Part shown: piece after piece, positions 12,061 to 22,606 of the stretch
Position numbering within the stretch: the stretch's first letter is position 1
How the letters are laid out: every line of letters begins with the position of its first letter
Assembly: GCA_039583875.1 (NCBI GenBank)
Contig: CM077151.1
Coordinates: 115,648,609 to 115,712,608 of the forward strand
Source: Platanthera guangdongensis
Lineage: Eukaryota > Streptophyta > Magnoliopsida > Asparagales > Orchidaceae
DNA: 64,000 nt
Direction: 5' to 3'
Position numbers and translations under genes: made by a program
Notes under the pieces: model-generated
Seen by the model: the letters and a program-made list of their open reading frames with translations, nothing else
Told to the model about the DNA's origin: nothing
The model's database searches: none

Positions 12061-12686
12061 AGTTGTTTGATTTTGGCCAAGTCCATGGATGGTGATGTCA
12101 GCAAAGTCAACAAAGTGAACTGTATTCATCTTAAGTGTGGGAAAGCTAAAGAACATGACAAACACCGTTGAAAGTCTACGATTTATTCCGTTAAAGCAAG
12201 ATGCATCTGTCAGTTGCAGGTGGTCCCCACAAGCTTCCTAGAGCCGTTATTCGGCAGAAGATAAAAGGGACAACTCCTGGAAGTTGAATGCAACTTTTAG
12301 GGTTTTATCCAAGACGAAAAAGTGGTTGGACTTCATCTTCTTCGCCATTGCTGCCGAGAAAAATCTTGAAGCCTTCCAGCAGAACAAAAAGTTCAATTAG
12401 CTATTGCACTTTTCTTCTGCTACAGCAAGACCAGAATGACTTCTGATAAAGAAAGAAAGGAGAGCCTTCAGTCTTTTACGTTTTCAATTAGCTGAATGCA
12501 GATATCAAGACCTAGATGTTCTTCCGTCTTCTTCAGCAAGTTCAAAATTTATATTCTGAGATTCTTCCAGCATAGGCAAAACTTCTTCCTGCTGCTGTGC
12601 AGAAAGATAGAGCTGAGATAACTCAGCCCTAATTATTGACACAGAGAAATATCTATGTGTCAAATTAATTAAACCACTATTTTTTG

Positions 12687-13135
12687 TAGGATCCTTTTGG
12701 ATCTGAGCTATTTGGCCTTTGTCTTGAGGTAGGGCAAAATTGCCTTAGCTGTAGGAGAGTTATACTCTCTGAGTGTAGGATCCAGTTTGGATCTAAGGTA
12801 GGTGATCATTTGATCACTGAGCTGTAGGGATTTTGAGCTTGAGGTAGGTGAGTCATTCTCACTGAGTTGTAGGGCACTTTTGCCTGAGATGTAGGATCCT
12901 TTGGATCTGAGGTAGGGCTTAATATCCTGAGGTAGGAGAGTCATTCTCTTTAAGGTAGGATTCTTTGTGGATCAGAGGTAGGGCTGTCCTCCCAGAATGA
13001 TTTGTAGTGCCTTTGGCCTATGGTAGGTATCTGCTGATCACTGAGTTATAGGGCACTTATGCCTGAGCTGTAAGTCTTGGAGGAGACTGAGAGATCCCGA
13101 GGGATCTGAGGTGTATGCTCTTTGAGTTGAGTTTT
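12687..13135 (+). repeat. Mini-hairpin chain in the transcribed LTR of B
   Basis: About 17 units share the frame TAGG...CTGAG, and most enclose a perfect short inverted repeat that differs from unit to unit. Stem pairs include GATCC/GGATC, GGCA/TGCC, GAGAGT/ACTCTC, GATCCA/TGGATC, GTGATC/GATCAC, GTGAG/CTCAC, AGTCT/AGACT and AGATCCC/GGGATCT. Loops are 3-6 nt. A few units (near 12917 and 12975) are degenerate. Confidence 0.9.
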
Positions 13136-13380
13136 GGAGAAGTGCCTTATCTAACTGAAAGTTAGAAAGGTGGGAGGAGAGTGGATGTATCCATAATCTG
13201 GGGACCACTATAATTTCTATGTGTGTTTTCTGTATTATTTTCCTTTTGCAGGTCCTTGAAAGCTAATAACTGCCAACACACTAAGTAACTAAAAAAGAAA
13301 CTAAAAGAAAGTCACAAGACATCAATAAACCTATTCATCCCCCTCAAGGTTGCAAGCTATCTTGAAAACAATGACTTTCA

Positions 13381-14100
13381 ACAGTATGCGGCAAGTTTGC
13401 CCATACCTTATTCGATATGGGGGCATAAGCAAACTTCGTCGCAGAAGATTTTTTCAAAGACTTGGACCAGATCCAACACTATACGGGAGTCACCAGGAGG
13501 GTGCATCTTTCTGATGGGACGAAGATGCTATCTACTACAAAATGACTTCTAAGGGTGACCATCGACGACCTAACACTCTAGGCTCCAACGATGATCTTGA
13601 AGATGCCTTACTTTGTTCTTTTCTTGAGAATGACATAGCTCACCTGGAACTATGCACAGATCTATTGCCCGACGATGAAGGTCATGCTGAGATACGACAA
13701 CACCTACGCAACCTTCGAATGTACTTTCCCAGTCTTCCGCTATTTGCTTTCTTCTATCCAGTACATCAAGGCCCACCTGTAGGGGAATGAGGTTTATCAG
13801 ATGTTATTCAAGATGATCGAGGAAAAGAACTCTATCTCCAACATCCCGATGGTATGAGATTTCGTTGATGTTTTCACAAAGAAGCTGTCAGGGCTGCCAC
13901 CGTAGCGTGAGAAGGACTTTCAGATCCAGCTAGTGCCATGGGCTAAGCCGGTATCTAGGGAAGCATATCAGATGGCCCCAAAGGAGCTAGTGGAACTCCA
14001 GAGTCAGCTATAGGAGTTAGTTGAAGCTTGGTTTGTCAGACCAAGATCCATGCTTGGGGGAGCCCCATTATTATTTGTAAAGAAGAATAATAAGACTCTC
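13381..14100 (+). pseudogene. pol: Old Ty3/gypsy protease-RT fragment (K)
   Basis: Protease-like sequence at the start reads TLFDMGA, a stop, then NFVAEDFF, which matches the gypsy protease motif LFD-S/T-GA with later decay. From ~13855 the RT start is recognisable: DFVDVFTKKLSGLPP, then LVPWAKPVSREAYQMAPKEL and GGAPLLFVKKNNKTL. The linker between has collapsed, with stops in every frame. The fragment is cut on the left by the LTR of B and on the right by element D. The RT phrases resemble those of the intact element E, but the sequence is far more diverged. Confidence 0.75.
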
Positions 14101-14671
14101 AAATTATCCTTCCATAGTTTGGGCTCTTAATGCATGCCTTGATCTTCTCAAAAAGCATCATTCCCCACTGGAATTTCTTTCTACAAATGACTCTTGTCAT
14201 TAAATCAAAAAATTCTGGAGTAATATAACTTATAGAACTTATTTTGCACAAAAGCACTTTTCCTAGGATATCAGCCAATAACTTACTTTTAGCATTCATA
14301 TATTGTCTTCTGATTGTGTGATAGGATTGAGGAATACCACAGAAACTATATGCTCACTCATAGGCTGAGCCTATTAGATCATCTTCCATATCTATTATTG
14401 GGAGTTGCAGAAGTTGAGAAACAGACAGAGCAAACATTTTTACCTTGATATTCTGAACTTTAGACTTGATGATTTTGCCATTCCTCTTAACCTTGGCATT
14501 CTGGAAGAATTCTTCAACTTCATAAGCTAGAATCTGGCATGGATGTTCAAGAATAAAGGACAACCCGTCTGTATCTAGCAGAAGAAGAACATTCTTGAAA
14601 TCATCTGATATCTCTGCAATCTCGGTAGAACTGAGTTCAATCCCGATCCCTAGCTTTGAAGACGAAGCCAT
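14100..14671 (-). pseudogene. 3' ORF (ORF3) of copia element D, truncated
   Basis: Starts at ATG 14671 (MASSSKLGIGIEL). EVEEFFQNAKVKRNG and VKMFALSVSQLLQLP align by eye with EVLEFLSRAKIDETG and VKVSPKSLRKILQLP in ORF3 of element C. A stop falls near 14354-14356. The second part (14099-14299) has LLADILGKVLLCK and SPNYGRII, which are the next conserved blocks of the family. The frame then runs into the unrelated gypsy fragment K. The gene sits downstream of pol after a CTCGAG array, as ORF3 does in C after its own array. Confidence 0.75.
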
Positions 14672-14934
14672 TGTTGTACAGAAATCGATCTTGGCTGGCC
14701 GGCGAATGAGAAAATTGACTTGCGGCAGACAACGAAGATGGAGGAAGACGAAATGGCTTTTCTCGAGAAGAAGGGTTTTGAAATCAAGAATAAAAATTCC
14801 TTGGACTGATTTCTATTTATATTTATATCTAATTGTGATGATTAAACATATAAATAATCATTTAAAATACTTGGGATGAGGCGGCTAAGCGCCTGGGTGC
14901 TGATATGAAATTTTTGAACTTGAAGGAAACTTAC

Positions 14935-15172
14935 CCACCAGATTTCTCGAGAGGACAGATTATTCTCGAGAAGAATGTTATCAGCACTCGAGTATAAGAG
15001 TCCTTGGTCTCGAGTAGAATGAGCCTTATTCTCGAGTAGAATACTCCTTGTTCTCGAGTAGAGTACTTCTTCTCGAGAAATTGTTTCTCTGTACTCGATA
15101 CATGATATTGCTGTTCTCGAGAGGCAAGTCTGCAATTCTCGAGTACAAGAGTTGTACTCGAGAAATGAAGTC
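14935..15172 (-). repeat. CTCGAG palindrome array between pol and ORF3 of D
   Basis: About ten copies of CTCGAG within TTCTCGAGAA, ACTCGAGTA or TTCTCGAGTAG lie within 240 bp. The same palindrome fills the LTR of D (21640-22282). CTCGAGAAGAAGG also occurs just upstream of the ORF3 start, near 14763. Confidence 0.9.
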
Positions 15173-15238
15173 CAAATCCTGAAATTTTCTGATTTTTGAA
15201 GTGAAATCAGATCTTGGTCCTGCCTGTTACCTTTATCT

Positions 15239-18200
15239 TCATTCTCCTTCATCCTTGTTGAGCATGCCAAGTTCTGTTTTGAAAAATGAGAACTTGGTCT
15301 CGTCCAACGGCTTCGTGAAAATATCTGCAATTTGCCTGTCTGTTGGGACATATTGTAGATCTATGTCCCCATGCTCCACATGTTCTCGGATGAAATGGTA
15401 TCGCAGCTCTATGTGCTTTGTCCGACTGTGAGAGACTGGATTGTTGTCTATTGCAATCACACTGAAGGAGTCACAAAACAAAGGGATGTCTTGGACTTTT
15501 AGATTGCAATCTTCCAGTTGGTTCTTTATCCATAGCAATTTTGCACAACAACTGCCGGCAGAAATGTATTCTGACTCGACTGTTGAAATTGCGACACAAT
15601 TCTACTTTTTGCTGCTCCAAGAAATGAGCCTCCTTCCAAGGAATTGGCAAGTCCCGAAAGTGCTTTTCCTATCATCTTTACTACTTGCAAAGTCTGCATC
15701 TAAAAAGCCAATTAATTCGCTGTCAATACTTCTTGGGTACCATAAGCCAAGATTTGGTGTTCCTTTAAGGTATCTCAAAATCCACTTTGCAGCAGCATAG
15801 TGAGATTCCTTAGAGTTCACTTGAAATCTAGCACACATACATGTTAAAAATATTATATCCGGTCTACTAGCAGTAAGGTAAAGCAAAGATCCAATTATGC
15901 TTCTGTACTTGGTTTCATCGAAAGGTTTCCCTTTCTCATCCTTGTCTAGAGACATAGTTGAACCCATTGGAGTCCTCATAGAGGTTGCGTTCTCCATTCC
16001 AAATTTCTTAATCAACTACTTGGTGAATTTCATCTAAGAGAATAAAATTTCATCTTAAGATTATTTCACCTGAAGTCCTAAAAAATACTTCAGCTCTCTC
16101 ATAATGCTCATTTCAAACTTTCCTTGCATAAGTTTGGAAATATTTTTGTAGAGGTTGTCATCAGTAGAGTCGAAAATGATCCATCTACATAGATTTGCAC
16201 TAGCAAAATCTTGTCTTTTATTTGCCTAAGAAATAATGTCTTATCTATTTTTCCTCTTATGAACTTGATCTCAAGAAGAATTTTAGATAGCGTCTCGTAC
16301 AAAGCTCGAGGAGTTTGTTTCAAACCATATAAAGCTTTGAATAAAAGATAGACATGATCAGTAAAGTTAGAATCAACGAAACCTGGAGGTTGTTCCACAT
16401 ACACTTCTTGCTTTATGTCACCATTTTGGAAGGTAGACTTCACATCCATCTGATAGACGGTGAAGCCCTTAAGTGTAGCATATGCTAGGAACAACCTAAT
16501 TGCCTCCAGCATATGTCTGGTCGAAGTCGATTCCTTCTTCTTATCAGTATCCTTTGGCGACGAGTCTGACCTTGTATTTATGATTGTTCCATCCTCGTCC
16601 ATCTTGTTCCGGTAGACCTATTTTATCCCGATGACGTTCTTTCCTTTGGGTCTTGGAACAAGCTTCCAGACATGGCAACGCTTGAACTGATTCAATTTTT
16701 CTTCCATTACCATTATCCATGATGCGTCTGAGTTTGCTTCCTCAAACTTCTTCAGTTCAACCTACAATAGAAAACTCAAATATAAATTCTCCTTAGTTGT
16801 ACCTCTACGAGTTCTGACACCATCCTGGGGATCTCCTATGATTTGGTCCATTGGGTGATCCTTCAAGTGTCTGAGCTCTAAGGCCCTTGTATTTGGAGCA
16901 TCTTCAACCACATGAGTGACTTCATCAACTTGAATGGTTTCTTCATCTTGATCATCAACCTCTCCAATTGGGGTTGGAGTGCTGATCTTGATGAACTTTT
17001 CACCTTTTTCTTCGATTGACTCATCCAAGTTTAATTCTTTCAGCCTTAAACCCGCACCTTCAAAAAACACACTAGAAGAGCTGTCTTGTAGCAAGCTCGT
17101 CTCATCAAATACAACATGAATAGATTCTTCTATAACGATGATTTTCTTATTAAATACCCTATATGTCATACTATGGTTATTATACCCTACAAAAATACCT
17201 TCAAAACTCTTTTTGCTAAATTTGGTAGTGTGATTCTTGCCATTGTTAAGGACGAAACACTTACAACCAAAGATTCTAAAATATGAAACAGTCAATTTCC
17301 TGCCCTTTATAAGTTCATAAGGTGTCTAATTGTGGTTCGTGTTTATGAGTGCTCAATTTTGCACGTGGCATTCAGTATTAATGGCTTCAGCCTAGAAGTA
17401 TTCCAGTAGTGAGGCATCACTCAACATGGTCCTGCAGGCCTCTATGAGTGTTCTATTCCTTGTCTGAGCTACTCTATTCTGTTGAGGACTATGAGAAGGG
17501 GAAAACTCATGAAAGATACCTAAGCTTTCACAAAATTCTGTCATGGCCCCAGACTTGAACTCTGTTCCATTGTCACTTCTGATTTTGACTACAGAATAGT
17601 TGTATTCATTCTGGACCTGCTGACAAAATTAGTAAAGATGTCAAAGGTATCTGACTTGTATTTTAGAATGAACACCAACACAAAGCGCGAATAGTCATCA
17701 ACAATAACCAATGTATAATCCTTACCTCCCAAACTTCTAAATTGCACTAGACCAAACAAGTCCATATGAAGTAGATGTAAACATCTATTAGAGTCTTTGT
17801 CAATAATGTTTTTAATGGTAGCCCTTGTTTTCTTGCCTTTTAGACATGCGTGACAAGGTCTATCTTTATCGCACTTGACATTTGGGGCATCACGTACTAA
17901 ATTAAGTGAAAATAATTTATTAATAGTTTTGAAATTAATATGTGCTAGTCTCTTGTGCCATTGGTCACCAAGAGACACACTATCTTTAGCCAAAAAGCAC
18001 ACTGGTGTAGAAGAGTCTATGTAAATGAAATTCAAACAAAATATATTTCTGCTACGAGTGCCTGATATAATCATTTTCATATTATCAACCGATTTTATCA
18101 CGCACTTATGTGCATGAAATTCAACTATGTATCCTTTATCGTAGAGTTGGCTTATGCTTATAAGATTGTGTTCCAATCCTTCAACATAAGCCACATCTGA

Positions 18201-18490
18201 GAAGAATACACTACTGTTAGTGATCATATCGTAGCCTTTAGTAATTCCTCGGTCTGAACCTCCAAAGATGACCTTTGGCCCGTTCATGACTGGAGAATAA
18301 TTCTGGAGAAGGCTTCTTGTCCCGGTCATATGCCGAGAGCATCCACTGTCAAAATACCAGATTGGAGTTTTTGTGGCCTTTGGACATTCCTGCAATCGCA
18401 AATCAATTTGCCTTAGGAACCTAAACAAGTTTGGGTCCTTGGTCTCTAGTTAGAACACTCCCCCAATGAGTATTAACATTATGAGTGGTC
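15239..18490 (-). pseudogene. pol: Copia pol of element D: protease, integrase, RT, RNase H
   Basis: On the minus strand: protease-type motif WYFDSGCSRHMTGTR near 18360-18310; integrase zinc region with HKRLAHINFKTI and CHACLKGKK; integrase core with HMDLFGL and VIVDDYSRF; after a frameshift near 17590 the core continues, but the last catalytic position reads VAQTRNRT where C has IAERKNRT, so the Glu is replaced by Gln. RT (16602-16108) reads [12 protein letters not shown] and YGLKQTPRA, and the active site is YVDGSFS where C has YVDDIIF. RNase H (16015-15602 and 15538-15239) ends DIFTKPLDETKF. Several stops separate these blocks. It is clearly dead by catalytic residues as well as by stops. 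Confidence 0.85.
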
Positions 18491-20748
18491 TTTCTCAAAT
18501 TGCTAACTTGTGGAGTTGCAAATTTTCTGGAATTAAACAAGCAATCAATGACAAAGTGACCAAATTTTCCGCAGCACCAACAGTCAAACCTGTTGTAGCT
18601 TTGCCTGAAATTCTCCTGCTTGACCTTTTGAGATTGTGGTCTAGCAGGGGCAGCAGTCTTAGAGGAAGAAGCTTCATGGTGATGGTAATCACATATCTTC
18701 CTCTCCTTGAGAGGCTATTCCACAATAGGCTTTACTTTTGGTGCCTTCTTGATGTTATGACCATGATTATAAGGGCCATAGCTCTGAAGAGCAATTTCTT
18801 CATATGGTGCCTTAAAGACACTTTCACCAAAGTTCCGGGGACAAGTCCATCCTTGGTAACGAGACTTGTGCTCTATATAGGTAGGCCTAGCAAAGTGACC
18901 GTAGGACGGATCAAGATCAAACTCGTTCGTTGGAAATATGACCTTCTTAAAAGAAGTCTGATCTTGAGGTGCTTTCCCCTTTTCCTTGGCCAAAGACTTC
19001 TTGGCTGCCTTATTCTTCCTTTGAGCCTTATTTCTCCTAGAAGATTTACTAGGAGCATCAATATGGCCTAGGACATCACCTTTGGCCTGAGCTTAGAATT
19101 CAGGAAAAAAAGGAAGGATAGTCTTGGGCTTTGAGAAACTTTCAACAAGTTTCTATTCCGCTGCAAGTTATTCTTCCAGTTCATTGATGATCTTCTCTTT
19201 CAGATCTAGGTGCTCAAGAGCCTTATTGTATTCTTTAATGGCAGCATTGTAATTTTCTCTTACTGAGTCTGTCTTGGCGACTTCCTCTCTCAGAGTGCTC
19301 TTTTCAGTCTTGAGAGACTTTATCTCTTTGTCTTGAGTTTTTATGACTCTTCGACATTTGTCGTAAGACTTGAAAAACTCTTTATACTGGGCCATGAGTT
19401 CATACTCATCGTCAGAAGAGCTATCCTCATGATCATGATCATACGTATCTGATTCAGAAAGAGGAGTATCAGAATTTACCTTCCCAGTGAACTGGGGTTC
19501 TTGTTCATCATCAGTTTGTGCCATTAGGCCAAAGTAGGATTCCTCTTCTTCACTTGACTCAGATGAGTCAGAGTCGCTAAGAGTCTTGCCCTTCTTGGCT
19601 ATTAGGCTCCTTTCTGTTCTCTTCTTATGATATGAAGATTTCTTTTCCTCTCTCTTTCTACCCTCCTTCTTGTGAGGGCAATCAGCGATGACGTGACCTG
19701 GCTTATTACAACAGTAACAAACTATGTCAGAAGAAATATGTTTATTCTGTTTAGTATTGTACCTGTCCTGACTACTTGGGCCTTTCTTATGTCGGTCACT
19801 ATCATGACGTGATCTTCTATGCGAGGCATCCTTGCCTCTCCATTGCTTCTTCTTGTTCAAGAATTTCTTGAACTGCCTTGAGAGTAAAGAAAACTCTCCT
19901 TCAGATAATTCTGAGCCTGAAGTGCTTGGCTCTTAAGTTTCTTCTTCACTATCTTCCTGTGCAAGAGCAGGTGAAGCAGCTTTGACCTTCCTTAAGCTAT
20001 CTACCTTCAGTGCGACAGACTTCTCCTTGGATGACGACCGACTCTTCTCTTCTTCAGCTTTTTTAGAATTGATCTGCAGCTCATATGACATCAGTTTTCC
20101 GAAGAGATTCTGAGGATCAGTCTCTGCCAACTTCCCAAACTCCCTGATAGCACAGACTTTATTATCCCATTACTTAGTCAGGGACCTTATAAACTTATCA
20201 TTCAGTTCTCCATTTATAAAGACCCATCCATATACTCTTAGGCCATTAACAATTTTGAAGAAACTTTCAAACGTATCTGCAATTGAGTCCTTTGGTCCAT
20301 GTCAGAAAGCTTCATACTTTTGATTCAATAGGGATCTTCTGTCATCCCTAACTTCTTCAATGTTTTCCATCAAGGTGATACGAGACTGTCACATTTCCTT
20401 CGTAGATTGGCATTGAATAAAATTCTGCAGTATAGAATCATTGACTGCACTTGCTATAATAATTTTAGATTTCTTGTCCAACGAGACAAGTGCAATCTCA
20501 TCTTTATCCAGATCCATCAATTTCTTGTGAACCTTTTTGGTAGGATCAATAGTAGGTATGGTCATTGGAACATAAGGACCTTCTTCAACAATCATGAAGA
20601 TCCCTGGATCCATAGCTTCCATGAAGAACTTAATCTTTTCTTTCCACAAGGGAAAGTTAGTTTTTGTGCATAGAGGAAGCTTTGCAAAATACTTGGCCTT
20701 GTCCATGCTTGGATTACTAAAAAAAAACTTTGGGGCAGAACTGTTCAA
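18491..20748 (-). pseudogene. gag: Copia gag of element D with two separated zinc knuckles
   Basis: Starts at ATG 20748 (MNSSAPKFFFS), about 40 nt after the primer binding site. The N-terminal gag block has LPLCTKTNFPLWKEKIKFFMEAMDP and SAVNDSILQNFIQCQSTKEM. The middle part (19860-19168) is charged, with the first CCHC knuckle CYCCNKPGHVIADC near 19728-19690 and a coiled-coil-like stretch ending LDLKEKIINELEE. A second knuckle, CWCCGKFGHFVIDC, lies near 18584-18545. Frameshifts and stops occur near 20390, 20131, 19932 and 19167. Two knuckles split by a long coiled coil are also seen in C and F. Confidence 0.8.
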
Positions 20749-20771
20749 GGTGTTAACCTTTTTATGAACAA

Positions 20772-20787
20772 CCTCCCTCTGATACCA
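20772..20787 (-). promoter_or_regulatory. Primer binding site of element D
   Basis: The minus strand reads TGGTATCAGAGGGAGG, complementary at its start to the 3' end of initiator methionine tRNA, two bases downstream of the LTR end. Confidence 0.85.
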
Positions 20788-20979
20788 ATTGAAAATATTT
20801 TAAATTGTCTTACCTAAATCACCTAAAGGGGCGGGGTGAATAAGTGAGTTGTGCGTCTTTTTGCGGAATAAAAAATTTAACGATTTATCCACAGAAAATC
20901 AACCAAGCAATCACAGACAACAACAAGAATTATAGTGGTTCCCCAACTTTGGGTACATCCACTTTCCACTCACCGATCT

Positions 20980-21152
20980 AGCAAAGCACTAGACTCGGGT
21001 ACTCCACTAATCTCGGATTGAAAACAATCCTACACCTTGGAACAACGTTCCTATAACTCGATCTGAAAACAGAATCTACACTCAGAAGATAAAACTCCCT
21101 GGAAGAACTCAGAGAATACAACTCCTACAACTCGGAGAAAGATCTCCTACAA
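20980..21152 (-). repeat. Mini-hairpin chain in the LTR of D
   Basis: On the minus strand, units open with TAGG or TAG and close with CGAG or CTGAG. Stems include GGATTG/CAATCC (loop TTTT), GGAAC/GTTCC (loop GTT), GGAG/CTCC and CTAG/CTAG, plus an imperfect GATTCTG/CAGATC. This is the same design as in B, C and F, with different stems. Confidence 0.85.
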
Positions 21153-21639
21153 GAATAAAATGAAATAACAAATTCAAACAGTGATTTGATCTCAGATCTG
21201 AAATACTTCTGCCTGTTCTTCTTTGTTTGAACTTTGCAGCTTTATCAAAAAATGTTGAAGAAGAATCGGTAATTTCTACGATCTGAAAATCTCTGGACTC
21301 ACACGATCAAGTAGAAGATCTGTCGTTTGAAAAGAATCTTGTTCTGTGAATCAACTTCTCTAAATTGATCTGGATCGAAAGCGCTTTGGCGATGAAGACG
21401 ATGAATGGTGGATCTCGATTTAGAAAGTAATGTCAGATTCAAAAATCTTGGAATTACTTCTTGCGGCGGCTTGTAATTCTTCTTATTTCTTCTTAGGGTT
21501 GATCAAAAATGACAAGACCTTATATAGGATTACCCTAATGGTCATAGTCATCATTAATGACATCCACGTGGACCAATCACGGGTTAATGATACTTGAAAT
21601 ACACGTCTGTCTGGACTTCGAAGTTTTCAGAGAAATAGA

Positions 21640-22282
21640 CCGGGTGTTCTCGAGAAGAAGATTTTTACTCGAGAACAAATGAATTCTGTTCACGAGAACA
21701 AAAAAGAAGTTCTCGAGAAGAAGACTTAGAGAAAAAGAGTGTGGAGGGAGAAAACAATAATCTCGGGAATGAAGGAAAGTACTTAAGAAAAATAGTGTAT
21801 AGTTCTCGAGAAGAAATATTTTGTACTCGAGAACCAAAGGCTGTCTCGAGAAAAATTACTTAGAAAAATATGTGGAGGTGGAAATCTTCATTCTCGAGAA
21901 TCATAGAAGTACTCGAGAAAAATGACGTTTTGTTCTCGAGAAGAACCATTCTGGTACTCGAGAACATATAGTCATCTCTAGAACAAATATCTAGCTCTCG
22001 AGAAAAATACTCTGGTTCTCGATAAATGACTTCTACATCTCAAAAACAAAAGATAGCCTTCTCGAGAATAATTTTATTCTTCTTGAGAAAAAGACTTAGA
22101 AAATATATGTCTAGAAAAGAAACATCTCGAGAAGAAATGTCATATAGTACACAAGAATAAAAGCCCTTCTCCAGAACAACATAAAGCTTTCTCGAGAACA
22201 ACTTCTGCCACTCGAAATTAAGACAAGTCTTACTCGAGAAATATCATAAGTCCTTCTCAAGTACAAATATAGTACTCGAGAA
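21640..22282 (-). repeat. CTCGAG palindrome array in the LTR of D
   Basis: Roughly twenty copies of CTCGAG, mostly within TTCTCGAGAA, with decayed versions such as CTCTAGAA, CTTGAGAA and CTCAAGTA, lie at 15-40 bp spacing in the U3 part of the LTR. Confidence 0.9.
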
Positions 22283-22606
22283 AAGACTTAGACTTTTTCT
22301 GAAAAACTAAAAATCTTGATTCTTCATAAAAATCTGCATCTATCTTTTCTTTTTCCCTTAGTGCTTGAAAAGGAAGTGTGTCCCAATAGAGAGGTTATAC
22401 ATGAGTCAACACCATGGATCACACAATGAGGGATTACATTCTATGGTCCTGTGTTTGAAGACTCATTGTAGATTGACATTGGTCTACACTTAGCAATTAA
22501 GTCCTGTAAACACTTAACAAAAAGAGCATCAAATACAAACTTAATTCATCTTAGTTCAAGAGTGATTTCATAAAACTCTGGGCTATTGTGTATGCAATAC
22601 CCAACA

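Larger units (their letters stand above)
9485..13380 (+). mobile_element. Copia retrotransposon B, 3' part only
   Basis: What remains is the end of RT/RNase H, a 3' untranslated region, a polypurine tract and a complete 3' LTR. The 5' part is cut by the Athila insertion at about 9484. The LTR start TGTTGGGTCCATT and the tract CAAATAGGGGG match those of element C, so B belongs to the same broad copia group. Unlike C, B has no 3' ORF between pol and LTR. Confidence 0.8.
10757..13380 (+). repeat. 3' LTR of copia element B (2.6 kb)
   Basis: It begins TGTTGGGTCCATTGCCC after the polypurine tract and ends with ATGACTTTCA, the same kind of end (CTTTCA) as in C and F. Two repeat arrays fill it: long inverted-repeat units (10955-12060) in the U3 part, and the mini-hairpin chain (12687-13135) in the transcribed part. 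A GCCG-TTATT-CGGC palindrome and a TATA-like AGATAAAAGGG lie near 12243-12269. A conserved box like those of C, D and F (GTGGATGTA...CCACTATAA) follows the hairpin chain near 13180-13213. Confidence 0.85.
14100..22606 (-). mobile_element. Sirevirus-like copia retrotransposon D, minus strand, 3' end lost
   Basis: Read right to left: 5' LTR (22606-20790), primer binding site, gag, protease, integrase, RT/RNase H, a CTCGAG array, then the start of a 3' ORF cut off at about 14100. The 3' LTR is missing. The element carries stops and frameshifts throughout and has lost catalytic residues, so it cannot move by itself. Confidence 0.85.
20790..22606 (-). repeat. 5' LTR of copia element D (1.8 kb)
   Basis: On the minus strand it begins TGTTGGGTATTGCATAC at 22606 and ends TATTTTCA at 20790. 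It holds the CTCGAG array (U3 side), a TATA box (TATATAAGG on the minus strand, 21526-21518), and the mini-hairpin chain about 370 nt downstream of that box. The box GTGGATGTACCC...CCACTATAA shared with B, C and F lies at about 20962-20934 on the minus strand. The five bases outside it are CCCTT, but the opposite end of D is lost, so the duplication cannot be confirmed. Confidence 0.85.
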
